Of a stretch of 28,041 nucleotides of DNA, positions 8,589 to 15,918 are shown piece by piece (positions within the stretch are counted from its first letter, which is position 1; each line of letters opens with the position of its first letter). Position numbers and translations under genes: made by a program. The stretch lies in NCBI GenBank assembly GCA_964419255.1, contig CAYQOU010000057.1, positions 1 to 28,041 on the forward strand. The letters are read 5' to 3'. The stretch is from CAZPHU01 sp964419255. Its GTDB lineage: Bacteria > Fibrobacterota > Chitinivibrionia > Chitinivibrionales > CAYFVL01. The notes beneath the pieces are model-generated. The model was not told the origin of the DNA. It saw only the letters and a program-made list of their open reading frames with translations, and did no database searches.

Positions 8589-9122
8589 TTATGTTTGCGG
8601 CGAGGAAGCTTTTCTGCGCCCTGCTATATACCATCCTAGAACCGCGCCGTACAAAAAGGTGTGGGCGACAAATCCCTGCCAGAACTGACTCGCCTCTTGA
8701 GGAAACCAGCTCCATCCGGCTGCCGGAGCGATCAGATAGAAATTGACCAGCCACATCAGCAGACCAAACACCGCGCCGCTTATGATAAGTGCGCTAGTTG
8801 TGGCGTGCAGTGATTTTACGGCAGCTACAATAAAGCCAAATACGCCTCCGGCGACAATAGAATAGATCATATGTACGATTACCCCCGTGACGGCTGCCAT
8901 GGCCAGACCGACCTCGGGAGTAAGCGCCTGCTGTCCAAGCACAACGGCGGAAATCATACGCAGCGGAGCAAAGAAATTGCCCGTAATCACCGCCGCCACG
9001 ATCATTTCAAACACGGCAAAAGCAAGTCCGGCGATAATTCCACCAACCAACCCTGTGGTGACCAATGCCTTGTAATCGTGCCTCTTTCTTCCAGCAACAC
9101 CGGCTTGATGTGTCATCTCCAT
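8589..9122 (-). CDS. Small integral membrane protein, function unknown
   Basis: 177 residues with about four membrane segments: roughly 20-48 (TTGLVGGIIAGLAFAVFEMI), 75-105, 110-135 and 150-170. A conserved-looking patch, FFAPLRMISAVVLG, joins the first two. I cannot assign a named function; similar four-helix proteins of this type are known only as hypothetical. The start ATG at 9122 is chosen because AAGGAGGT (9127-9134) lies four bases upstream; ATG at 9116 is a possible alternative, while an upstream in-frame ATG at 9143 would place the ribosome site inside the gene. It converges with the DUF493 gene and stands alone. Confidence 0.75.
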   Translation of the reverse strand: MEMTHQAGVAGRKRHDYKALVTTGLVGGIIAGLAFAVFEMIVAAVITGNFFAPLRMISAVVLGQQALTPEVGLAMAAVTGVIVHMIYSIVAGGVFGFIVAAVKSLHATTSALIISGAVFGLLMWLVNFYLIAPAAGWSWFPQEASQFWQGFVAHTFLYGAVLGWYIAGRRKASSPQT

Positions 9123-9417
9123 ACGAACCTCCTTGTGATGCAATCATGGGAAAAATCAAGATTCAGAATATCGGGTGAAATTTCCTTAGGCAGCGCGTTT
9201 TCGGGTTGTGAGTTAAAAAAAAGATACAAACGTATACCATAAACATATGCTGCAATGGATGTGCCGGTTTAGGGGTTTTTTTTTGTTTTTGTGGTTTCGA
9301 GGTGGGCAATAGGTATACGTGGAGAGGGGAATTGGGTCGGACCTCGTTTAATTGTTTTATTTACAACACCTAAAGCCTAATCTAGTGGCCAATTTGAAAC
9401 GCTTAACTAAAACATTT
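9123..9417. other. Intergenic region between the membrane protein gene and the transposase
   Basis: No gene seen. It contains T- and A-rich tracts, a nine-base inverted repeat ACGTATACC (9230-9238) and GGTATACGT (9312-9320), and the left GGGTCGGACC motif at 9334-9343. The nine-base pair could be chance. Confidence 0.45.
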
Positions 9418-10215
9418 CTACAGATGTATTTCTACCAGGTTTTCTCCTCGAAGAACAATGCTTTCAGGCTCATCGCGCATGCCATAAAAGCTTACCCCGA
9501 AGTTTTCACAAACAGCAAACGAATTCTGCTTGTCAAATCTGGTTACAGCTCGGTTTCCAAGCCGTTTTCCCAAACGGGAGGCAAAAAGTTCGGTGAATGA
9601 CTGGGATCCAATCGCGAGGCTTTCGGTCCATTTATCATCCCGCGTTGACATTTCTGAGCAGAGGGATTCGTCTATGATACGAGCATAGACTTGCTTCAGT
9701 TTAGCCACATCTGCGCAGTCAAGCAATGCTGCCAATCGATGTATATTAATTATTCCCTCACGCGTGCGTCGACTGAAGAGCTCATTATACCCGCACTGAT
9801 GCCATTGAGACGGATGCGTCACCGCACCCGCACGCACCATGTTTAAATCAATATAGGCAAGACATCGAATTAGATGGATTCCTGAATCGATTGCTGTTGC
9901 AGAATAACGATCTCCCCAAAAGGCATTTATTCTGCCGGTTCGCCTGTTAAATGATTGAGCAAATTGCCCCTGAACAAGCTGCATGCTGCGTGCGATGGAT
10001 TGTTTATCGCCGGTGTCTTCAACCAGTAGGTGTATGTGATTACATGTCACACAATATCCAAGAATATTCATTCGGAATCGCTTTTTGGCCTTCCGAAGTA
10101 AAGACAGCCAATGGTTTCGGTCGGATTCATCATCGAGGAGAAATTCTCTGCCGTGACACCGATGTGTAATGTGCCATATGTAACCGGGAAGGAAGTGTCG
10201 ATTGGCTCTTGGCAT
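9418..10215 (-). CDS. REP-associated tyrosine transposase (RAYT, IS200/IS605-like Y1 family)
   Basis: 265 residues. The N-terminal PRANRHFLPGYIWHITHRCH block and CNHIHLLVED, with the HUH metal motif at H60 and H62, identify the Y1/RAYT family of single-strand DNA transposases. FWGDRYSATAI and LIRCLAYIDLNMVRAG are also typical of its middle. At the position where many relatives carry the nucleophilic tyrosine (YxQxFNRR) this protein has Phe85 (GQFAQSFNRR), so either the catalytic tyrosine lies elsewhere or the enzyme is altered. The gene seems full length, with a C-terminal extension after the core. No clear Shine-Dalgarno precedes ATG 10215. Surrounding GGTCCGACCC repeats are its likely substrates (inference). 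Confidence 0.88.
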   Translation of the reverse strand: MPRANRHFLPGYIWHITHRCHGREFLLDDESDRNHWLSLLRKAKKRFRMNILGYCVTCNHIHLLVEDTGDKQSIARSMQLVQGQFAQSFNRRTGRINAFWGDRYSATAIDSGIHLIRCLAYIDLNMVRAGAVTHPSQWHQCGYNELFSRRTREGIINIHRLAALLDCADVAKLKQVYARIIDESLCSEMSTRDDKWTESLAIGSQSFTELFASRLGKRLGNRAVTRFDKQNSFAVCENFGVSFYGMRDEPESIVLRGENLVEIHL

Positions 10216-10350
10216 AATAGTTATAATTTAGTACATTGTGCGGATTAATAGGTGATTATCTATCGACATAATTGAAAATAGTGATTGTTAAGCGAAAAAA
10301 GAAACTCTCTTCATCTATCCTTAACCCTTGAATTCATGCCAGTTAGCCCT

Positions 10351-10361
10351 GGTCCGACCCC
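10351..10361 (+). repeat. GGTCCGACCCC motif, right end of transposase element
   Basis: Exact GGTCCGACCCC within CCTGGTCCGACCCCGGCC. It is the inverse of the 9334-9343 motif and identical to those at 10671 and 11083. Confidence 0.6.
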
Positions 10362-10453
10362 GGCCTTGCGACCTCTCCTTTTGATTTTCAGAATCAATAA
10401 ACGCCTCAATCATCTGAGGCCCACCTCCACTGTATCCGTTCATTGCCGATGTT

Positions 10454-10686
10454 GTTACCGGCTCAAGATGGTAAAAGGGCAACATCTACATACCAATCCC
10501 GTCACAAGTTAAGCGGTTGAAATGACACCATTTGCCACTGCTTATCTATTGNNNNNNNNNNNNNNNNNNNNNNNNNNNNNNNNNNNNNNNNNNNNNNNNN
10601 NNNNNNNNNNNNNNNNNNNNNNNNNNNNNNNNNNNNNNNNNNNNNNNNNNNTTTCACGAGACTTAACCTTGGTCCGACCCCGACCG
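10454..10686 (+). repeat. Direct repeat copy A, interrupted by the assembly gap
   Basis: 98 bases (10454-10551) before the gap and 35 bases (10652-10686) after it line up with copy B at 10964-11098 with clear similarity throughout, including the exact 16-base block AAGTTAAGCGGTTGAA. The end is CTTGGTCCGACCCCGACCG in both. By comparison with copy B only about one base should be missing where the 100 N stand. Confidence 0.75.
10552..10651. other. Assembly gap of exactly 100 N
   Basis: A round-number placeholder, so its length is not measured. It falls inside a sequence present twice nearby, a common cause of assembly breaks. Confidence 0.97.
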
Positions 10687-10743
10687 CCCTGCTTTTCGAG
10701 TGGCCTACAACGGGTAAGCATAGAAAGACAAAATCCACATCAT

Positions 10744-10930
10744 TCATATCTCTGATTTTGCAACACCCTCTTTCTTTTTTTTGATATCTATTTCTACAAT
10801 CTCTATATCATCGCTTTTCCTCAGACGATTGAATATGTTTTTATAACGGTTGTCCCATATTGGCCATTAATGAATACTGTTTTTCTTCATTCGCACTATT
10901 CCAATACTCCTGTAATGACTTAATCCTCAG
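10744..10930 (-). pseudogene. Frameshifted remnant of an unidentified gene
   Basis: Read on the minus strand from 10930, a coding-like stretch LRIKSLQEYWNSANEEKQ runs on to LMANMGQPL and a stop; a one-base shift at that point continues as YKNIFNRLRKSDDIEIVEID and a lysine-rich tail ending at TGA 10744-10746. A single frameshift reconciles the whole 187 bases. A second frame, MNDVDFVFLCLPVVGHSKS, begins at once after the stop and runs into repeat copy A, as if a gene pair had been cut by the repeat. I do not recognise either product. The call rests on composition only. Confidence 0.35.
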
Positions 10931-10963
10931 TTATAAATTAGCACAGTTTTAAATTAGCACATT

Positions 10964-11098
10964 GCTACCGGCTCAATATGGTAAAAATGGCAGCATATAC
11001 ATACCTTTCCCGTCGCAAGTTAAGCGGTTGAAATCACGCCATCTGCCACTGATTATCCATTGATTTCACGAGACTTATCCTTGGTCCGACCCCGACCG
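10964..11098 (+). repeat. Direct repeat copy B (intact)
   Basis: 135 bases beginning GCTACCGGCTCAATATGGTA and ending CTTGGTCCGACCCCGACCG, the uninterrupted version of copy A. Just upstream is a small duplication of AAATTAGCACA (10935-10945 and 10951-10961). The shared GGTCCGACCCC end suggests a non-autonomous relative of the nearby transposase element. Confidence 0.75.
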
Positions 11099-11216
11099 TT
11101 CGCAGCAACCTGTCCAAAGCCATAACCATTCTTGCCGGCACGGATATTGCTGTTCTTCCACCACACAAAATTTCAGCCTTTTTTTATTTAACAGCTTTCC
11201 TCAATCGGATATAGCC

Positions 11217-12518
11217 ATGAAACAACTCACTACCGGAGAAGTTTACAATCTTCTGGAAAAGCCCAATGTTAAGATCATTGACACCCGCCCAGTGGATGCT
11301 TACAATGGCTGGCGTTTCCAAAATGAAAAACGTGGCGGGCATATAGCTACCGCCAAGAGCATGCCTGCAAAATGGATCTACTACCTTGACTGGCTCGATA
11401 TCATCGAAAGCAAAGGCTTTGATCCCTCAGACACTCTTATCCTTTACGGATATGACACTAAAGACACCGAGACCGTTGCGAACCGATTTCAAAGGGCAGG
11501 ATTTGACAACCTTCTCCTTTATCACAAGTTTGTCGATGAATGGAGTGGATCGCGCGAGCTGCCGATGTCGCACCTGGCACGATATCGAAACCTTGTTCCA
11601 GCATCATGGATAAATAACCTTATCCGCGACGGGGTTGCGCCGGAGTATGAAAACGATCGCTATGTCATCTGTCATGCCCATTACCGTAATCGGGGCGCAT
11701 ATGAACAGGGCCATATACCGGGGGCAATCGAAATTGATACCAATTCGTTGGAATCCCCCGAAACCTGGAATCGACGATCGGCTTCAGAGTTGAAGATGGC
11801 TCTTGAGCAGCACGGTATTACTCAAGATACCACCGTTGTAATGTACGGACGCTTTTCCTTTCCTAAAAACGAAGATCCTTTTCCGGGAAGCAGTGCGGGG
11901 CATCTGGGTGCGATACGCTGTGCGATCATTATGATGTATGCTGGTGTAAAGGATGTGCGCATTCTCAATGGAGGTTTGCAGGCATGGCTGGATGAGGGGT
12001 ATGAGACAACGAAGAAGGAGTACGCCAAAGTACCGGTTGCAGATTTCGGCGCAGAAATTCCGCAGCATCCGGGATTGTTTATTGACACCCCGGAAGCAAA
12101 AAAAATAATTCAGACGCCCGAAATGAATCTGGTCAGCGTGCGCAGCTGGCGGGAGTTTATCGGAGAGGTAAGTGGGTACAATTATATCGAAAAGAAAGGT
12201 CGCATACCCGGAGCGGTATTCGGCAACTGCGGAAGCGATGCCTATCATATGGAAAACTACCGAAACCTTGACCATACTACCCGTGAATACCACGAAATCG
12301 AACGGCTGTGGGATCAGGCCGGCGTAAACAAAAACACCTTCAATGCTTTTTATTGCGGAACCGGATGGCGAGGAAGTGAGGCCTTTCTGCACGCGTGGCT
12401 TATGGGGTGGCCTAATATTGCCGTATACGATGGTGGGTGGTTTGAATGGAGCAACGATGAGAATAATCCATACGAAACTGGACTTCCGCAGCAGTTTCAA
12501 TTTGCACACACATCATGA
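11217..12518 (+). CDS. eanB: Three-domain rhodanese, probable EanB hercynine sulfurtransferase
   Basis: 433 residues with three rhodanese domains (about 5-120, 145-265 and 285-425). Only the third keeps a catalytic-type cysteine loop, YCGTGWRGS with Cys380. EanB from Chlorobium limicola is such a protein; it moves persulfide sulfur onto carbon 2 of hercynine to make ergothioneine without oxygen. If I recall EanB numbering correctly (Cys412, Tyr353), a constant offset of 32 places them at Cys380 and Tyr321 (SGYNY) here. E. coli YnjE has the same domain plan, so architecture alone is not decisive; the adjacent EgtD-like methyltransferase is what favours EanB. No signal peptide is visible, so it should be cytoplasmic. 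ATG 11217 follows CGGA at suitable spacing. The next gene starts 16 bases after the stop. Confidence 0.82.
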   Translation: MKQLTTGEVYNLLEKPNVKIIDTRPVDAYNGWRFQNEKRGGHIATAKSMPAKWIYYLDWLDIIESKGFDPSDTLILYGYDTKDTETVANRFQRAGFDNLLLYHKFVDEWSGSRELPMSHLARYRNLVPASWINNLIRDGVAPEYENDRYVICHAHYRNRGAYEQGHIPGAIEIDTNSLESPETWNRRSASELKMALEQHGITQDTTVVMYGRFSFPKNEDPFPGSSAGHLGAIRCAIIMMYAGVKDVRILNGGLQAWLDEGYETTKKEYAKVPVADFGAEIPQHPGLFIDTPEAKKIIQTPEMNLVSVRSWREFIGEVSGYNYIEKKGRIPGAVFGNCGSDAYHMENYRNLDHTTREYHEIERLWDQAGVNKNTFNAFYCGTGWRGSEAFLHAWLMGWPNIAVYDGGWFEWSNDENNPYETGLPQQFQFAHTS

Positions 12519-12534
12519 AAGGGGAATGGCGATT

Positions 12535-13554
12535 ATGGACTTCTGCGATTCGACTACATTGCAAAATAAACAAATTACAATTGAAAACCATCTGCCAAGC
12601 ATAGGTAAACAAGCTGTCATCAAAACGATTCTCGAGGGGATCACTGCAGCTCCCCGTCGAATATCAAGCATGTTTTTCTATGATGGTGAGGGATCCAGAC
12701 TCTTTGAAGAAATAACGCGGCTCCCCGAATATTACCCGACTCGTACCGAAAAGAACCTGCTCCGCCAACTTGCACGTACCTACCAGAGCAACATTTACAG
12801 CTCGGATATTGTTGAGCTGGGAAGCGGCGACTGCACAAAAATATCCATTCTTTTCGATGCGCTCGATCAGATTTCTCTTGAGACGATCCGGTATGTCCCT
12901 GTGGATGTCAGTTGTGAGGCGATAGAAAAATCCGCACACGCGCTCATTGAGCGTTTTCCCGGCTTAACTATTCACGGCATTGTAGCAGATTTCCTCTCAC
13001 AACTGTCCGAGCTGCCTTCGGCAGAAAAGAGAATTTTCTTTTTTCTCGGAGGCACCATTGGTAATATGACACAAACGCAGCGCAGACTCTTTTTCCATGA
13101 ACTCAGCACAATCATGCAGCCGCAGGATATCCTTGTTCTTGGTATTGACATGGTAAAAGAAAAGGCAATTATCGAAAAAGCATACAACGATGAAAGCGGC
13201 ACCACAGCCGCTTTTAACAGAAACATTCTCAACGTCGTCAATTCTATCGTAAATACTGATTTCGACCCGATGCGTTTCGACCATGTGGCATTTTACAATG
13301 ATGTGAACTCGCGTATTGAAATGCATCTGAAGGCAACCGCAGATATGGAGGTAAAGTGTCCCTATCTTCCAAATGCACTAATCATAAAAAAAGGGGAGCT
13401 TATTCATACCGAGTACTCTCATAAGTTTACACGTGAGGAAATTTCCCGCCAGCTGAAGAATTGCGGACTTCACATTACCAGTACTGTTTGCGACCAGTCA
13501 AAATGGTTTTCACTGGTTCAGATCGCCAAAATCTGTGCTGATTCAGCTTGTTAG
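12535..13554 (+). CDS. eanA: Histidine N-alpha-methyltransferase, EgtD/EanA family
   Basis: 339 residues. The enzyme methylates the alpha-amino group of histidine three times with SAM, giving hercynine. Family signs in order: MFFYDGEGSRLFEEITRLPE with YYPTRTE, SAM motif VELGSGDCTK (93-102), PVDVS, FLGGTIGN (170-177), GTTAAFNRNILNVVN (222-236) and YNDVNSRIEMHL. Asn177 and the Glu293/Ser295 pair in HTEYSHKF match by motif the histidine-contacting Asn166, Glu282 and Ser284 of Mycobacterium EgtD. No egtB (oxygen-dependent) is present; a rhodanese precedes it instead, hence eanA. ATG 12535 is preferred since AAGGGG ends ten bases ahead; ATG 12526 is too close to it. sufS starts ten bases after the stop. 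Confidence 0.92.
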   Translation: MDFCDSTTLQNKQITIENHLPSIGKQAVIKTILEGITAAPRRISSMFFYDGEGSRLFEEITRLPEYYPTRTEKNLLRQLARTYQSNIYSSDIVELGSGDCTKISILFDALDQISLETIRYVPVDVSCEAIEKSAHALIERFPGLTIHGIVADFLSQLSELPSAEKRIFFFLGGTIGNMTQTQRRLFFHELSTIMQPQDILVLGIDMVKEKAIIEKAYNDESGTTAAFNRNILNVVNSIVNTDFDPMRFDHVAFYNDVNSRIEMHLKATADMEVKCPYLPNALIIKKGELIHTEYSHKFTREEISRQLKNCGLHITSTVCDQSKWFSLVQIAKICADSAC

Positions 13555-13564
13555 GAAAACAATC

Positions 13565-14824
13565 ATGATTCATGCCGATGTTTCGAATAGTACACAAACG
13601 TGCGAATTCTTCGATATCAATACGATAAGAGCTGATTTTCCCGCGTTACGCACCTCGGTGAACGGCAAGCCCCTGGTGTATCTGGATAATGCGGCCACCA
13701 CTCATAAACCGAGCATCGTTCTGCAGAGTATCCTCTCCTTTTATACCGAGACAAACAGCAATATTCATCGAGGTGTTCACCACCTCAGTGAGCAGGCAAG
13801 TGAGAGTTATGAGAACGCCCGCAAGAAAGTGCAATCATTTATTCGCGCCGATAAAGCAGAGGAGATCATTTTCACCCGCGGAACAACCGAATCGATAAAT
13901 CTTGTCGCCCACTCTTTTGGTGAAGCTTTCGTGAAAGAAGGCGATGAGATAATTGTTACTGAGATGGAGCACCATTCGAATCTTGTTCCTTGGCAGAGCC
14001 TGTGTAGCCACCGGGGGGCTGTGTTAAACGTATTGCCCATAAACGACCATGGATGTTTACATATTGAACAACTTCAAAAACTCATGACAAAAAGAACACG
14101 ACTTATCGCAATCTGCCATGTCTCCAATTCGCTTGGAGTTATCAATCCGGTCAAAGGTGTTATTGCGCAGGCCCATGAGAACAATATACCGGTACTTATC
14201 GATGGTGCGCAGGCCGCTGCACATCTGCCGGTTGATGTGCAGGAGCTTGACTGCGATTTTTATGCAATCAGCGGTCATAAGATGTTTGCCGAGACAGGGG
14301 TCGGGGTTTTATACGGCAAAGAGAGCTGGCTGGAGAAAATGCCGCCCTACCAAAGCGGCGGGGGCATGATAGAATCGGTGCACATAGAAAAGACCACCTT
14401 TGCGAGACCGCCATTTAGATTTGAAGCGGGGACACCAAATATCTGCGGTGCGATAAGCCTTGATGCAGCCATCGATTATCTCACAAGCCTCTCTCATGAA
14501 AATATTGTCGCGCACGAAAAAGAAATCCTCACCTATGCACGACACCGTCTTGCAGAGATACCTGGACTTACTTTGTATGGTCCAGAGAATGGATGCTGCA
14601 GTGCGCTCTCTTTTACCATCGATGGGATAAATGCATATGATGCAGCCTTGTTACTCGACAAACAGGGCATTGCGGTTCGATCGGGAATGCATTGCGCCCA
14701 GCCGGTGATGACCCACTTTAACATACCCGGTACAATACGGGTCAGCTTTGCACTGTACAATACGAAAGAAGAAATCGACACACTTGTAAGAGGGGTTCAG
14801 AAAACTATTAATATATTAAAATAG
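13565..14824 (+). CDS. sufS: Class II cysteine desulfurase SufS (possible selenocysteine lyase activity)
   Basis: 419 residues. A PLP enzyme that removes sulfur from L-cysteine, leaving a persulfide on its own cysteine and releasing alanine. Seen: VYLDNAATTHKP near the start, EMEHHSNLVPWQ, LIDGAQAAAH, PLP-lysine motif SGHKMF (Lys239) and the active-site loop RSGMHCAQP (Cys377), typical of SufS/CsdA. Start ATG 13565 has AGGA eight bases ahead; in-frame upstream codons overlap eanA. No sufB, sufC or sufD lies nearby, so this copy seems devoted to the neighbours rather than to general Fe-S assembly (inference). It would supply persulfide sulfur through SufE to the rhodanese. SufS-type enzymes can also act on selenocysteine. 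Confidence 0.93.
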   Translation: MIHADVSNSTQTCEFFDINTIRADFPALRTSVNGKPLVYLDNAATTHKPSIVLQSILSFYTETNSNIHRGVHHLSEQASESYENARKKVQSFIRADKAEEIIFTRGTTESINLVAHSFGEAFVKEGDEIIVTEMEHHSNLVPWQSLCSHRGAVLNVLPINDHGCLHIEQLQKLMTKRTRLIAICHVSNSLGVINPVKGVIAQAHENNIPVLIDGAQAAAHLPVDVQELDCDFYAISGHKMFAETGVGVLYGKESWLEKMPPYQSGGGMIESVHIEKTTFARPPFRFEAGTPNICGAISLDAAIDYLTSLSHENIVAHEKEILTYARHRLAEIPGLTLYGPENGCCSALSFTIDGINAYDAALLLDKQGIAVRSGMHCAQPVMTHFNIPGTIRVSFALYNTKEEIDTLVRGVQKTINILK

Positions 14825-15040
14825 ACCTTAGCTTTTAACCAGAATCTAAACGAGCATCTTTCTTCTTTGCCCGCTCGGCAGCGGAGAACACGATCACGCA
14901 GTATAAGGGCAAGGCAGGCTTAAATCCTGCATAACCGCCGTTTGTATTTCCAGTGTAAGGTTTATTCTTTTTGAATCGAGCACCCTCATTAGAAGCAAAC
15001 CTTGAACAGAAAACCTAAAGGGACCTACGGGAGTTTTTTC
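14825..15040. other. Gap between sufS and sufE
   Basis: 216 bases, A/T-rich, with no gene. A hairpin GCAGG-CTTAAAT-CCTGC at 14914-14930 resembles a tRNA T-arm, but no tRNA can be folded around it. No terminator was recognised, so read-through from sufS to sufE is possible, as is a separate promoter. Confidence 0.45.
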
Positions 15041-15466
15041 ATGGATATAGGACAGATACAAGATCAGATCATACGTGAATTCTCAGCGCTTGAAGACTGG
15101 ATGGATAGATATGAGTATCTTGTTCACCTTGGAAAAAATCATACCGCATCGGATGATTCCTTGAAAACCGACCGCAACGCTCTTGAGGGCTGCCAGTCTC
15201 AGGTGTGGATTACAAGTGAACTGAAAAAAAACAGAGTACTATTTAAAGCGGATAGTGATTCCATGATTACCCGCGGAATACTCAATTTGCTGTTGCAGGT
15301 ACTCAACGACCGCCCAGCCGAGGAAATCGCATCAGCGGATCTGTATTTTATCGAAAAAATTGGTCTTCGTACCGGCCTTTCTCCATCACGGGCAAATGGC
15401 CTCAGCAATATCATTCGCCGACTGCGAAATGAAGGTGAGGCATGGACTAAAAAATCCGGCAAATAA
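15041..15466 (+). CDS. sufE: SufE-like sulfur acceptor protein
   Basis: 141 residues. SufE takes persulfide from SufS and hands it on. The conserved motif LEGCQSQVWI gives the acceptor Cys51; the RYEYLVHLGK helix near residue 23 and the ILNLLLQVLNDRPAEEI helix are also typical. ATG 15041 is chosen because GGGAG (15029-15033) is seven bases upstream; an in-frame TTG at 15002 lacks support. It lies 216 bases after sufS on the same strand, and the pairing of the two is the standard functional couple. Nothing follows it for 450 bases. Confidence 0.93.
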   Translation: MDIGQIQDQIIREFSALEDWMDRYEYLVHLGKNHTASDDSLKTDRNALEGCQSQVWITSELKKNRVLFKADSDSMITRGILNLLLQVLNDRPAEEIASADLYFIEKIGLRTGLSPSRANGLSNIIRRLRNEGEAWTKKSGK

Positions 15467-15918
15467 TATAGCTTTGAATCTATTTATGCAAACTCCTCAA
15501 AAAGGATGATGATATCGTTTTCCATGTTGGGATATAGGACTAAGGGTAATCGTTAGAGGCATAAGCCGTTACCCGGTGCACCCCATTAAAGCTTTTGCAT
15601 CCGAAAAAAGCAAATTCTCCTACCATCAGGCTGACGCCATTTCACGATCACCTCAAAAGCCGCACTAAAGGTATCCAGCCATACACATTCTGCAACTGCA
15701 AGTTGAACACTTCTTGTTTCTGTATACACGAAACACACCCAAACACTTACACATGGTACTATCATATCCACATACACAACTACAATTATCAACATCCATA
15801 ACAGCAGAATACACTTAATGGTTTATACGGTGGCGCAAATGAACTAAATATGTGATATTACGACAAGAGAGGATAGACAGGATTGTGCACCATTTCACCT
15901 CATAAAAGGACGGGCACT
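15467..15918. other. Intergenic region after sufE
   Basis: 452 bases without a supported gene. An imperfect hairpin has GGGTAA (15544-15549) and TTACCC (15569-15574). 15700-15800 is C/A-rich low-complexity sequence; a 68-codon frame across it is His/Asn/Thr/Tyr-rich and looks spurious. AAAGGA before 15919 is the ribosome site of the next gene. Confidence 0.5.

Larger units (their letters stand above)
9334..10361 (-). mobile_element. REP-associated transposase element bounded by GGGTCGGACC/GGTCCGACCC
   Basis: The transposase gene is flanked by GGGTCGGACC at 9334-9343 and its exact inverse GGTCCGACCC at 10351-10360. The right-hand motif recurs at 10671 and 11083 inside the direct repeats next door, so the motif behaves like a repeat end recognised by this enzyme. 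The true borders are inferred; I see no target-site duplication, and this transposase family does not normally make one. Confidence 0.5.
10216..11216. other. Repeat-rich, gene-poor patch between transposase and eanB-like gene
   Basis: About 1 kb without an intact gene. It holds three GGTCCGACCCC motifs, two ~135-bp direct repeats, a 100-N gap and coding-like debris: the frameshifted remnant at 10744-10930, a 40-codon minus frame at 10321-10443, and a short open stretch just before 11217. No confident promoter for the operon at 11217 was recognised. Confidence 0.6.

Noticed and set aside
10321..10443. 40-codon minus-strand frame containing NGYSGGGPQMIEAFIDSE
   Set aside because: Looks protein-like, but it is short, lacks a clear start signal and overlaps the repeat motif; at most debris.
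10964..11098. Direct repeats as a CRISPR array
   Set aside because: Only two units of about 135 bases far apart, no spacer pattern and no cas genes.
11083..11213. Open plus-strand stretch just before the eanB-like gene (NLSKAITILAGTDIAVLPPH)
   Set aside because: No start codon, begins within the repeat motif and ends before 11217; could be a gene tail but no family is recognised.
11217..12518. Naming the rhodanese ynjE or thiosulfate sulfurtransferase
   Set aside because: Domain plan fits both, but the directly linked EgtD-type methyltransferase makes EanB the better reading; kept as the stated alternative.
14880..14945. tRNA-like sequence between sufS and sufE (T-arm-like hairpin GCAGG-CTTAAAT-CCTGC)
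   Set aside because: The loop does not match a normal T-loop, and no acceptor, D-arm or anticodon stem can be folded around it.
15595..15801. 68-codon plus-strand frame rich in His, Asn, Thr and Tyr
   Set aside because: Arises from C/A-rich low-complexity DNA; no ribosome site and no family resemblance.
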